A stretch of 64,000 nucleotides of DNA. Source: Seminavis robusta (Eukaryota > Bacillariophyta > Bacillariophyceae > Naviculales > Naviculaceae). Position numbers and translations under genes: made by a program. This document shows, in pieces, positions 55,193-64,000 of the stretch. The DNA lies in contig CAICTM010000462.1 in NCBI GenBank assembly GCA_903772945.1, positions 1 to 64,000 on the forward strand, read 5' to 3'. Numbering within the stretch: the first letter of the stretch is position 1; the number at the start of each line of letters is the position of its first letter. The notes under the pieces were generated by a model that made no database searches, had not been told where the DNA came from, and was given only the letters and a program-made list of their open reading frames with translations.

Positions 55193-56478
55193 TTACCAAG
55201 GATGTCCGCCATCCTTGAGAGGAATCCACACCTCACCACGCCTCTTCCCCATACTGTAGACCGCATCATATTGGGCAAACGTGACCCTTGAATCCGTGCC
55301 TGGCTCTACCCGAAGGCCATCTCGGTCGAGAGCTTCTCGTAACAGCCGATCGGCTTTTCGTACCACGGGTTCCAAAATGGCATCGGAGAACGATCCTACA
55401 GCAATGACTTGACTGGGGAACGTTTCTACTTGACAGTTCATGGCTTGAAAGCGCGGGTCCTCTGCTCTCTCCACGGCCTTTGTAACTTCTGGCGGACTGC
55501 TTTGGCCAGGAGGCGCATATTCCAAAGGCCAAGTCATGGATTTGGAAGAGTCATCCTCCACAGACATGATGGCGGGTGCCAGTGCCGTCATTCCTACAAA
55601 GACAAACAGAGCCACGCGGTTAAGCCAAAAAGGCAAGTTCCAAACCCATACACCACATCGCACACTAGACAAGACGTACCACGGGTAAACGATCCCATAG
55701 CTTCAAATGCCAAATCACGTCGTTCATATGACATTTTGACACTGGAATAGCTCGGATACTGTCTCACTTCATAGCCATTCCCTCTTCGCAACAGTTGATA
55801 GGGTAGTTCCGGGGCCGATGGAGGAGCAATGGCATTTTCCGGTTTGAGCTGATTGAGGAAATCTTTCACGGCAACGCTCTTGTCGACTTTTTGGTAGTCT
55901 CCTGTGGTACCTGGTTGGATATTGATGGAATCCCAATAGTCGGTTTGATGCTCCACCATGACCCCCTTGGGACCACCCGGTACGACTTGATAGACGGAGA
56001 CTCCACTGAACCGGGCCGTGGGACTCCAGGGCAGCACTTTGGCCGTCACTCGCAGGGTCCATCGGGTAATGATATCGTCAATTTTGGTTCCTTGGGAAAT
56101 TTCCCCTCCTTCCACGGAATGCAGGACGATTCCGGCATCTTGAAACAGTAACTTGCCCATGAGCGTTCTCGAAGCCAACATGTCGACATTGTTTTGATAG
56201 GCATCCACTCCCGCTAGAGCTGTCATGGGATCTTCAAAACTGACCGTGGGAGAGTAGTAGTCTCGTTCCATGGGATCGAAAAAGCTAATGTACTCTCGTT
56301 CCAAAACTCTCTTCAGATCGGAAACGGAGGATTCGAGCTCTGTCGTGGTGGCCGATGCCATTATTTTCAAGGATCGTGGACTACTTTGCGTTCTTTGAAC
56401 CACTTGGCGGTGTGGCAGAAAAGCTTGGGATACGGCTGCCAGAGCTAGGACAGCCACGATAATCTTTGGCATCGCCAT
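55193..56478 (-). CDS. Plastid DUF2358 + SOUL heme-binding protein
   Basis: Two exons: 56478-55680 and 55593-55193. The donor is GTACGT, the acceptor TTTGTAG, and the product 399 residues. The N-terminus MAMPKIIVAVLALAAVSQA-FLPH is a signal peptide with the diatom Ala-Phe plastid cleavage motif. Residues about 45-215 match DUF2358 (EREYISFFDPMERDYYSPTVSFEDP, LHSVEGGEISQGTKI, TRWTLRVTAKVLPW). Residues about 230-399 form a SOUL domain (PYQLLRRGNGYEVRQYPSY, a MTWPLEYAPPG loop, VIAVGSFSD and a GEVWIPL strand). The same two-domain arrangement is known in plant plastid heme-binding proteins related to AtHBP5 and plastoglobule SOUL proteins. It probably binds heme or tetrapyrroles. Assignment is good; ligand is inferred. 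Confidence 0.88.
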
Positions 56479-56859
56479 GGTCGATCTTGGTCTGTTAAAA
56501 AAATGCCGGGGAAAGTTTTGCTAGCTAGCTTTGAGGGTTCCGTCTCCGGATTTTTTGACTCTTCCAACTAGAGCCTGAGACAAGGCTGTCTCAACAACAC
56601 GAAACAGTCAGAGGCTGATGAGGAGGTCGATGTGTGTGGAGACTGTCAACACACAGCCTTCGACTCAGGATCTTTCGCCTCTCGCCTCTCGTGTTTTTTC
56701 ACCCTGTCTAGACTAGCTGTCGTTGGCCGCCTCACTGCTGCCAATGACGTGGTGCGCAGTTTAGGGTTTAGGCTAGCTTCTTTTAAGAAGGGTTAGGGCC
56801 AATTGAAAACAAAAAGCGTAGCCACAGCAAAAACGGAGAGACAACCAAATCCGCCAAAA
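56479..56859. other. Divergent promoter region
   Basis: About 380 bases separate the SOUL gene (-) and a small gene (+) that start in opposite directions; it probably holds both promoters. A GCTAGCTAGC motif and a CTGTCTCAACA patch are seen, but no defined element. Confidence 0.45.
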
Positions 56860-57382
56860 ATGGTGAAGTCCTTTTCCTATCCGGAGCATTTGCTTCATCA
56901 GGTGGTCGAGCCACAATGGTTTCCAAAGCCACGAGCAGAGACAGAGTCGTTGTGAGTGCTATGATTTTTTAACTCTTGGAGAAATTTCCATCTCCGTTCG
57001 TTTGTTGGTTTGTTCACGGTGGTGTGGGCCGTTTCTGTGTCATTTTTCTTCACCTTCCTCCAACTCTCCTCACCATTACGTTGCAATCACTTATTTGGTA
57101 ATAACTATCAGATTGGACGCCCTGGAAGCTGCGGAAGAAGCTCAAGTAGAGTCTCTTCGTCGCATTGCTCAAAAAGAAGCCCCTGATCCCATTGGTGCCG
57201 CTGCAGCAGCGACAAATGGTCAACCACCGCCCCAAGCAGTTGTAGGCGATGTTGCATATGGCAGCGGAACGGACCCACCGGCACGCACTCGATTCTGGAA
57301 CCAAGTCCGAGCCCCTTCAAGATCTGGAAGCAGCACTCCGGCATCGGCAGTGGGAAGTCCAAGTCCTGGGGCTCATTATTAG
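56860..57382 (+). CDS. Small two-exon hypothetical protein
   Basis: Exons 56860-56951 and 57112-57382 (donor GTGAGT, acceptor ATCAG) give 120 residues. The sequence starts MVKSFSYPEHLLHQVVEPQW and has an Ala/Glu helix (LDALEAAEEAQVESLRRIAQ). A Gly/Ala/Pro-rich part leads to TRFWNQVRAPS and a Ser-rich end. No domain is recognised. A clean intron that joins two coding-like frames supports a real gene. It is divergent from the plastid SOUL gene. Probably soluble; function unknown. Confidence 0.6.
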
Positions 57383-58415
57383 TCAGGCAGTCTGCCATGT
57401 GGCTTTCTCCTACATTATGCTGACTGATGGTGGTTTCTATTGCAGTCTCGAGCTAGCTACCGGTAGCTAGGTGTAGACGAGGATTCATACCAGTAATATC
57501 ATACACCGAGTGTGGCGCGGAGAGAGATGCATGTTCACCAGAGTCATTACATGTAAAAAAGAGGCAACCGCAAGGTACCAGTAGAAGCAGCACTTCTCTT
57601 TGTTGGAAGAACTGATTTGAAGACTCTACCAGCAAGCAGGACCCGTCATGGAGTAGTTGTAGTAAGCTTAGGAGCAAGTAGAAGAATGGTTTCCCATAGC
57701 TTGGAAAAAGATTGCGTTTCCCGTGATCCTGTTCTCATGTCAAGTGTTTATGGTACAGGTAGTAGAGAGAGGTATGACACAGTCTGGTAGCGCAATCCAG
57801 CCAGCGACCTTCATGCGTTGTTGGTAACTGTCACGATGGCACCAGTGCCATTGTACTTGTACAGACAGCTGAAGGATGCTACATGTACTACAGCAGCGAT
57901 CAGCCATCCGAACCTTATTCACCTCATGTCGACAGAGTTCGCCTTCTTTAGTTCGCTTCGGAACTCGAATACACGCGAAAGGACAAACTTGTTTGCCGTC
58001 GGTTCATAGTGGAGACAGGACTGACAAGAAGCAATACTTCATACTCTAGCTAGTGCCACCTTTAGGCCAGCTAATAACTAGATCTAGTGCTTCTCTTTGC
58101 GTTGGTTTGGATTCCTTTCGAGTCCTTTGTTGGACCCAGTCTAGCTGCTACCTGTACCGATAGCTACCGGAGACCAGAACGAGCAAGGCGAACAGGACTG
58201 ATCCTTTGGCTTGCTGTGGCCCAAGCGGTGCGGTTGTATCTTTGCTGGCCTGAGCAGCTCGCCTGTGCATGCGGACAATGGTGCCACTAGATATGTCTGT
58301 AGCTACGATGTATCGGTATAGTGACATGCATGTACTGTTATGTATTAGTATAAGTTACCAATTATGAATCATGTATGTATGTAATGAGGAGGAAGCAAGG
58401 CAAGTACATTCTTTT
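57383..58415. other. Intergenic region with no recognisable gene
   Basis: An 18-bp perfect palindrome (CTAGCTACCGGTAGCTAG, 57453-57470) is the clearest element. Several short frames lack domains. Confidence 0.45.
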
Positions 58416-58916
58416 CTACGCTGCATATGCAGTCGTCACTCGCTTGCTTGTCCCCTTTCGTTGTGAGTGTCGTCGGACATGGTTGCTGTCACGCAAAGCG
58501 GCTTTTCGGGTGGATCTTCGAGAGCCTTCCTTCTTTGGCGACGAGACAGACGGAGACTTGATGGATTCTTCACATTTCTCGGAGCACTCTTCTTCTTCAT
58601 CAACAGCAGCGATGTTGCTGTTGGACAGAATGCGTGTCATTTGCTGCAGTTTGCTGGTCTTGGCTGTGTCCATCGCCGTGCCGGCAATCGGTTTCATGAC
58701 AGGCCGTAGCTCGGCTGGCAGATTCGAAGCCAGAAATGAGATCCCTTTGGCGGCAATGCGGTGGGGTCTGATGGGCTTGGAAGGAAGGTCATGGCTGCAT
58801 TCTTGGCGTTCTTGAGACATGGTGTTGGCTGGTGCCGTTGCGTTGTCCGACACAACTTCGATCGAGGTGGAGGCGCCGCGGAGCTCTGACATGAAAGCGT
58901 GGAGAGGAGAGCTCAT
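58416..58916 (-). CDS. Small hypothetical protein
   Basis: The 166-residue frame starts MSSPLHAFMSELRGASTSIE. It has a more ordered middle (AAKGISFLASNLPAELRPVMK, MTRILSNSNIA), an acidic patch (DEEEECSEKCEE) and a basic Ser/Arg-rich C-terminus (SPKKEGSRRSTRKAALRD). No family is recognised. Length, composition and a proper ATG support coding; no homolog was recognised by eye. Confidence 0.5.
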   Translation of the reverse strand: MSSPLHAFMSELRGASTSIEVVSDNATAPANTMSQERQECSHDLPSKPIRPHRIAAKGISFLASNLPAELRPVMKPIAGTAMDTAKTSKLQQMTRILSNSNIAAVDEEEECSEKCEESIKSPSVSSPKKEGSRRSTRKAALRDSNHVRRHSQRKGTSKRVTTAYAA

Positions 58917-61085
58917 TGTGATTTTTGGTGAGATGTTACTGATGGTTCTTGCTGTTCCTCTTTTGGATTTTCTGATTTGTGAGCCTTTCAGGAGAGTGAT
59001 TTCGCTGATCGACCTGGCATCGAATGATTCAATCTTTCAGGCTGTGGATGGTAATACCGTTTTGTAATAGTTTGGTTGAAATTGGTACTCGAGTACGAGA
59101 ATTGCAGACATGGCTCAGCCCAAGCCCCAGGCTCGATTGCGAGTCCTGTTCTTGCTTCTTTTCTTCCTGCGGTTTGATGATGCCTCGATGCCTCGTGTAT
59201 GTCTGGACCCAGCCAAGACCTACCAACATTCAGCAAACACTTGCTGTGCTTCACGACAGCTTTCATGAGTGAAAGTGAGCCTTCTAGATGCTTCTTGTAC
59301 CGGTTTGCTGGACTGAAGAATGGATGACTGTTAAATAATGGCTTGTATCCAGTACTATCATTCTTGCTTTGACAATGTCTCTTGATGGATACATTTAACT
59401 GTATGATTCTGAATGTCGACAAAGTCATCCATACCAGTAACATCTGTAAATCATATGTTGCCATTTGGGTTTAATGATAATGCCCTTACGACTAAAGTGT
59501 CTCAGTGAAGTAGTTCAAGGATGTTCTCATGAGCATTCTCATGTTCAGCATGCCACAATCCAGGATTTATTGGCTTTCTTTTTGAGGTATCCAAGGCCTA
59601 TGAATCAGGCTTTTGAACTTCTAGCACTGAACAGCCCCTCCTCCCACTTTGAAATCACAGATCAACGACGAAACGAAGCTTTCTTCGCGCTGGACGACCG
59701 GTACCGGTACGAGTACAGTCACAAGCACAATGTTTGCGAGCAGCCTTCGCAAAGCTCAAAGGGCAGCTTCTAAATATAGCTCTAGCTACTGAGATGAGTA
59801 GCAGATAGCACTAGATGAGTAGCAGATAGCACTAAATGTAGTACAGGTTGTACTGCCTCGGTCGGTTGCCAAGCTGAACAAGCTCAAGTTGGTCTGACAT
59901 CCCGTCAGTTCGCTGAAGCAGTTGAATGAATGAAGTTTCAAGCACCTGGTAATGTAGCTAGCTGGTAAGGCATTGTCGACATCTCAATTTTGGATCTAAA
60001 GAGTGGTGCTAGATTTGTGCTTTGTGCAAGAGACTGACTCGGATGCAGTATCTTTTCTTCATCCTTCTATCGCTCCCAAGGACATATGTTTTTGAGTGGC
60101 CAAATGCAGCCTTTAGAATGATGGTCAGCCTCCGAGTTCAAAGAACCCCGCCCAGGAAGCAGCCCCAGCCGAGAGCGCAAGCAAGGACCGTCTTCTTAGC
60201 CCGTCCTCCCCATGCAGCTGCTACTGGTACCGATATTCAGAAGGGATTGGCTTGGTGGCCTCTTACGGGCAATAGAGAAGCCAGCAGGGAGGAATGGACA
60301 AGAGTGGTTCGGTCATCCGGGAAGCACTGGAAGGGCCACCTGTCAGTGAGTGAAAACATGTAGAGGAGGCTAGGGCGTGTTTGGAGCCAGCATTTAACTT
60401 GCTGCCTTGGTCCCTCTTTTTGCTGTGCCTTGGCTCGAACGGCTTGAAAGCCCAACTTGAAAAGCTTTGGCTCGCAGAGCTAAACCTTCTTCACTGTAGT
60501 GGTACCAAAGAAAGACTGCAAAAGGGACCCAAACCCTCCAACAACAAAAGATCTGCCAGCGCGCGGGTCACTCCTGGAAGTAATAAGATCTATCCAAACA
60601 CAACATTGCATGTAACCCATCAACCTGGGCACTGCTCACCACCCTTTCAATTGATGCCCTGATCGCCGCCTGAGAGCTTGACAAGCTATGGAACTTGACC
60701 AATGCAGCCTTGTCTTTCAAAAGACTATGAAAGGGATGGCAGGAATTCTACACGGAACTGACGCCAACTCAGTAGCGCCCCAAGTAACAACCTGTCCCTG
60801 GGTTTCTCTTTGAAAGATTGGAAAAGAGCAGGGCAGAGTGACGCTAGCAAAACAAGCTCACAAAGCAATTCTAATTTCTTCCACAAGGAACCTATTCGTT
60901 GATTGCTTCCAGCACAGTCCATGCTTTTGAGAATATACTTTTCCACCCATGCCGAGCCGAGTCTATGAAGGGAAGCCACACAAAGAGACTGGTTTTCTTA
61001 TCTGGTATCTGGTGGAGGTACGTTGATAGATACAAGGGATTCTTCACGTGCTTTGGTTCTCTATGCTTACCCAACCTGTTGCTTT
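58917..61085. other. Long intergenic region with no recognisable gene
   Basis: About 2.2 kb with short frames on both strands lacking domains. It holds a 21-bp tandem duplication (59793-59834) and a GACCGGTACCGGTACG palindromic cluster at about 59699-59713. Decayed transposon sequence is possible but was not recognised. Confidence 0.45.
59793..59834. repeat. 21-bp tandem repeat, two copies
   Basis: The unit GATGAGTAGCAGATAGCACTA occurs twice head to tail with at most a terminal difference. No coding frame covers it convincingly. Confidence 0.85.
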
Positions 61086-62342
61086 CTATTGGGGACTAAC
61101 CCAGATGCGCCGACGTCGGGTTCCTCCCGTCTCAAGAATAACTCTACGTTGTGCCAAGATATCCAAACCTACCAAGCATGCAGGCCCCTCATACTGCCTT
61201 ACACCGTCTCCTAGTACCTCTCGGAACACAGGGAGGTCACCAATCGCAATCTGAACAGGATCCCAGGGTTTCCACTTGCTTGGAGGAGCTTGAAAGCTGA
61301 GGCCACCCGTGGACGCATCTTGTTCAGTGTTTCCTGCAAATGTCAGCTGGGTCTTTCGTGTGGCTAACAGCAGTGGTTTGCCATCAATCCCAATGGCCTG
61401 AATGGCGGGCGAATTGGCGTATGCCTTGGCATCTCCCTTGGAAGGAAGACCCAAGTATCCTGCAGCAGCCCAATTTAGAGCAGAAAAGGTAGCGCCACAA
61501 TCTATAAAACCGAGCACTGGCTGTTTGCTTCCAGGTGCATTGACGCGGATTCCATAGAGACCAGACTCGTTAATGACAACGGCAGGTATTTCAACCAATC
61601 CATTCTTGACAGCAGCCTGTTTTCCGGCTGTTCCGGGCTTCCAGAGTCGGATTCGGCCAGCCGGGAAATCCAAATCGAGATCAAACAATGAAAGTGCTTC
61701 CTGGCCAAGCATTCCTTCCACTGGATCGTGCGAAGGATCGATATGTTCTTGTGGGAAGTCAGTGACAACGGCATGCAATTCAGGAAGGGGTAGTTCAGTT
61801 TGACCCTGGTTACCAAAGTTCCCACAGCACAAGGAGGCTCCTTTGAGCGGCACTAAGGAGCTAAAAGTAGAGCCACCAGCTCCCAATCCACGAATTTTGT
61901 CTCCGCTCTCGTTTATTCCCAGGGCTTGCACCAAATGAGGCGTGATCATTTCGGTTGTCAGACCAGTGTCTACCATAAAGTCAAAGGGGCCTTTCCCCTG
62001 GATCTTTAGCTGCAAGGCCACGTATTCGCGGCCCACGGCAGCTTTGGGGAGACGAAGCCGGATCATGGGCAAATCTGCTAGCAAATCGTCCCCACCAGAT
62101 ACCTCAGCGGCATTGGCGACTTGTTCTTCTTTCTTGTCTCCGAGTAAGGATCCCAAGAAGAATCCACCGCCACTTCCCAGAACTTTTCGACGAGATGTGG
62201 CACTGCAAACTGTTAGGTGGTATCTTTTGTATCGAAATGGAACGGGGCTCTTGCTGAATGCGTCAACCTTCGCCCATTGGATAGCTAGCAGTGGCAGAAG
62301 CAGTATACGGGCGGAAAGAATACTCATATTGATAAAGCGCAT
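61086..62342 (-). CDS. Retropepsin-like aspartic protease, probable thylakoid lumen
   Basis: An intronless 418-residue frame. A signal peptide ends VDA-FSKSP, the diatom plastid motif. A second targeting element follows: a twin arginine (RR, 51-52), a hydrophobic stretch (VLGSGGGFFLGSLLG) and VANA-AEV, which looks like a Tat lumen signal. The mature part has one aspartic-protease-like half with DFMVDTG (Asp125) and a second with LGFIDCGATFSAL (Asp281, Cys replacing Thr). Each is followed by hydrophobic strands and a GLGAGG or GLDILA flap-like turn. Relatives in plants and algae are annotated as chloroplast aspartyl proteases. The altered DCG in the second half leaves catalytic competence open. 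It is separated by 265 bases from the next gene on the same strand. Confidence 0.8.
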   Translation of the reverse strand: MRFINMSILSARILLLPLLAIQWAKVDAFSKSPVPFRYKRYHLTVCSATSRRKVLGSGGGFFLGSLLGDKKEEQVANAAEVSGGDDLLADLPMIRLRLPKAAVGREYVALQLKIQGKGPFDFMVDTGLTTEMITPHLVQALGINESGDKIRGLGAGGSTFSSLVPLKGASLCCGNFGNQGQTELPLPELHAVVTDFPQEHIDPSHDPVEGMLGQEALSLFDLDLDFPAGRIRLWKPGTAGKQAAVKNGLVEIPAVVINESGLYGIRVNAPGSKQPVLGFIDCGATFSALNWAAAGYLGLPSKGDAKAYANSPAIQAIGIDGKPLLLATRKTQLTFAGNTEQDASTGGLSFQAPPSKWKPWDPVQIAIGDLPVFREVLGDGVRQYEGPACLVGLDILAQRRVILETGGTRRRRIWVSPQ

Positions 62343-62607
62343 GATGTTATTATTTGATAGCTTTCTTAGAAGATGATGCTAGAAGATACAGAATATGATG
62401 ACAGAGGAAAAGAGGAGATGACAGTTGACGCTTGACAGCAATCTTGCCATCTTTGGTGCTTTGGTTCGCTTCCTGAAAGATCGCAGTGAGTCCCGAGTAA
62501 TCGACGACTCAACTATCTTTCGGCCCCTCCGGTACCGTACCGGTACGGTACTGGTAGCTCACAGCTGCAGAGAATGAAAGACCCAACTTGAACAATCTGG
62601 AAGTACA

Positions 62608-63231
62608 TTACATCAGTGGGAATCCCCCCAATTGTGTGTAGATACCAGCGGGGCCAGTCATCTCTCCACTTGCAATCACTTCATGCTTGCAACACTTGCC
62701 ATCCTTGTCGAAGAAGCATACAACCGTTTCAGGATCGTTCTTTACAAGCCTGCCACTGGCCTCAATAGGATCGCAAGGGCCAAAGGCGTATGGCTTGCAA
62801 GTATGGTGTCCACTGGAAATAAGGTCGTGCACAATGACAACATCGTCCCTCTCCTCGATCATTCGGTAGTCAAAATGAAAGTCTGGGAAGGATTCAAAAA
62901 GATTCTGTACCTCATGGCTGAAGTCCTTCCAAGTGAGGTCGTAGTCGCTGAAAACGACCAGGAAGTCATCACTCAGCAGTTTGCTGGAACCCTCCAAATC
63001 GTGCTTATTCCAAAGCTGTAGGAGCTCTTTGGCCATCGCACATTTCTTGCTATCAACTCGAAGGCGGGGTTGATTAGAGGTCCGATACCTCTTGACAGAC
63101 ACTGCAGTGGAGACGATCGCGCCACTACTGTCATTGGTCCTGCTGGAATCATCCCCTTTGCTGTCGTTGCGATCAGCTTTGCACTTGGGGGATTTCTTCA
63201 GGCGTCGTAGCAAAGCGTTGAAGAGTTTCAT
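62608..63231 (-). CDS. NTF2/SnoaL-like domain protein
   Basis: The 207-residue frame begins MKLFNALLRRLKKSPKC, a basic amphipathic start that could be a mitochondrial presequence, followed by a Ser/Asp-rich linker. Residues about 65-207 form an NTF2-like cone fold of the SnoaL/polyketide-cyclase type: a first helix (MAKELLQLWNKHDLEGSSKLL), FHFDYRMIEERDDVVIVHDL, a strand with HHTCKPYAF and a closing EVIASGEMTGPAGIYTQLG. The fold binds small hydrophobic ligands and isomerises or cyclises them in some members. No catalytic pair can be assigned by eye, so the function is unknown. Confidence 0.75.
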   Translation of the reverse strand: MKLFNALLRRLKKSPKCKADRNDSKGDDSSRTNDSSGAIVSTAVSVKRYRTSNQPRLRVDSKKCAMAKELLQLWNKHDLEGSSKLLSDDFLVVFSDYDLTWKDFSHEVQNLFESFPDFHFDYRMIEERDDVVIVHDLISSGHHTCKPYAFGPCDPIEASGRLVKNDPETVVCFFDKDGKCCKHEVIASGEMTGPAGIYTQLGGFPLM

Positions 63232-64000
63232 TGTTGGAAGACTTCGAATTCGGTAGTTTTACCAGGTACTAGGCAAAGTATAAGCTATATCCTTCTGTAG
63301 CTCTGGAAAATATGGAACTTCAGTTCAGGCCCCTGCTCTGGAGTACATACCATCATGCCCCACATGTTCCGGAGTACTGTACTAGAGTACGATGTAGTAA
63401 AAGACAACTGTAAAAAGCTGGGTCGCACAACCCCAGGTCTGCGATGCAGCAGCTCTGGTACGTCGTACGTACTACGACTACTAGCTACTGTAGTACGATG
63501 CAGAGCTGATGCAGCGATGCAGCGATGCCGCAAGTCGCAGCAAGTGCCAAACCGCACCTTTGAGAGAGAAGCAACGAACCCCATTGTGCATACGTGGATC
63601 GTAGATTTGTAGATTTAGCTGAACAGTTAGTTGATGGGGTATGCGGACTAGATCTACTAGAGCTAGATGGGCTTCGCATGGCACAACCAAGGGTTCGAAA
63701 GACTACATAGGAGAAGTGGCAATAGAGATGAGTACCAGTACAGTCTCCCGTAGGCAAAATCAGTCTTGCTTTTTTATGTCATTGCACTCTTTCTGCTTTG
63801 TGCTACTCGACTCTGTAGCGTATGGTCATATGGTCATCTGGCTGACGGCTGACGGCTGAGCCACTAGCTGTCGGTAGCTAGCTAGAGCTCCAGCTACTCA
63901 GCACCTCGAGGTAAAAAGCCCATTTGATTGAAACGGAGTAAAATTGACGATTTGATTAGGCATAAATGACTTTCCAAGAGAATAGTCTGATAATTGTCTG
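63232..64000. other. Intergenic end of window
   Basis: No gene is recognised. Short CGATGCAG repeats (63505-63530) and GTACGTACTACGACTACTAG-like sequence near 63460 precede several TAGCTAGC motifs (about 63865-63885). Confidence 0.4.

Noticed and set aside
1-64000. tRNA genes and CRISPR arrays
   Set aside because: No T-loop/box B words with a matching acceptor stem were found by eye, and no regularly spaced repeats with unique spacers exist; a tRNA covariance-model scan would be decisive.

Overview
The window is eukaryotic nuclear DNA, most likely from a diatom (ochrophyte). Three things point there. Short GT-AG introns can be spliced out with the reading frame preserved. Several signal peptides end in the Ala-Phe cleavage context used by diatoms for plastid import (CtpA-type protease, DUF2358/SOUL protein, aspartic protease). 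A Cys-rich secreted protein carries the stramenopile 'GDC...C.G.LYCFQR' signature. Intergenic DNA is full of TAGCTAGC, GCTACCGGTAGC and GGTACCGGTACC palindromes. The style resembles raphid pennates such as Seminavis, but the species is a guess. No operons or prokaryotic signals are seen.

Layout. 1-1230: decayed Copia-type gag, with a possible LTR. 1390-2378 (+): PLAC8 membrane protein. 3737-6434 (+): plastid C-terminal processing peptidase. 7787-8278 (-): YciI-like protein. 10322-11724 (+): signal-anchored Cys-rich protein with a trefoil-lectin-like C-terminus. 12116-15844 (-): GH36 alpha-galactosidase-like enzyme. 16711-16828 (+): isolated 5S rRNA gene. 17024-17785 (+): TXNDC9/phosducin-like protein. 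18649-21754 (+): secreted thioredoxin-like/TSP1/beta-propeller protein. 21859-22956 (-): TrmB-like tRNA methyltransferase. 25064-25948 (-) and 26211-27347 (+): divergent pair of GT-A-type glycosyltransferase-like genes, the second interrupted by one in-frame TGA. 29267-32874 (-): six-exon SNF2 remodeler with a C-terminal PHD module. 34653-35633 (+): histidine phosphatase. 36102-37025 (-): CRAL-TRIO protein.

38262-54808 holds four consecutive very long genes for low-complexity, Ser/Lys/Arg-rich, probably disordered proteins with no intron inside their long reading frames; the fourth has an apparent frameshift in a purine tract. After them come a plastid DUF2358+SOUL protein (55193-56478, -), two small orphan genes, a probable thylakoid-lumen aspartic protease with a twin-arginine motif (61086-62342, -) and an NTF2/SnoaL-like protein (62608-63231, -).

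Working together. Three or four products look plastid-bound: the processing protease, the SOUL protein, the aspartic protease and possibly the TrmB-like enzyme. The glycosyltransferase pair may share a promoter. The disordered-protein cluster is the best candidate for an undescribed system. Its members lack ER signal peptides and are rich in Arg-directed Ser sites and acidic/basic blocks, which suggests intracellular, phosphoregulated scaffolds rather than silaffin-type frustule proteins; that is inference. The longer intergenic regions hold degenerate Pro-Gly-type repeats, palindromes and small duplications but no recognisable genes.
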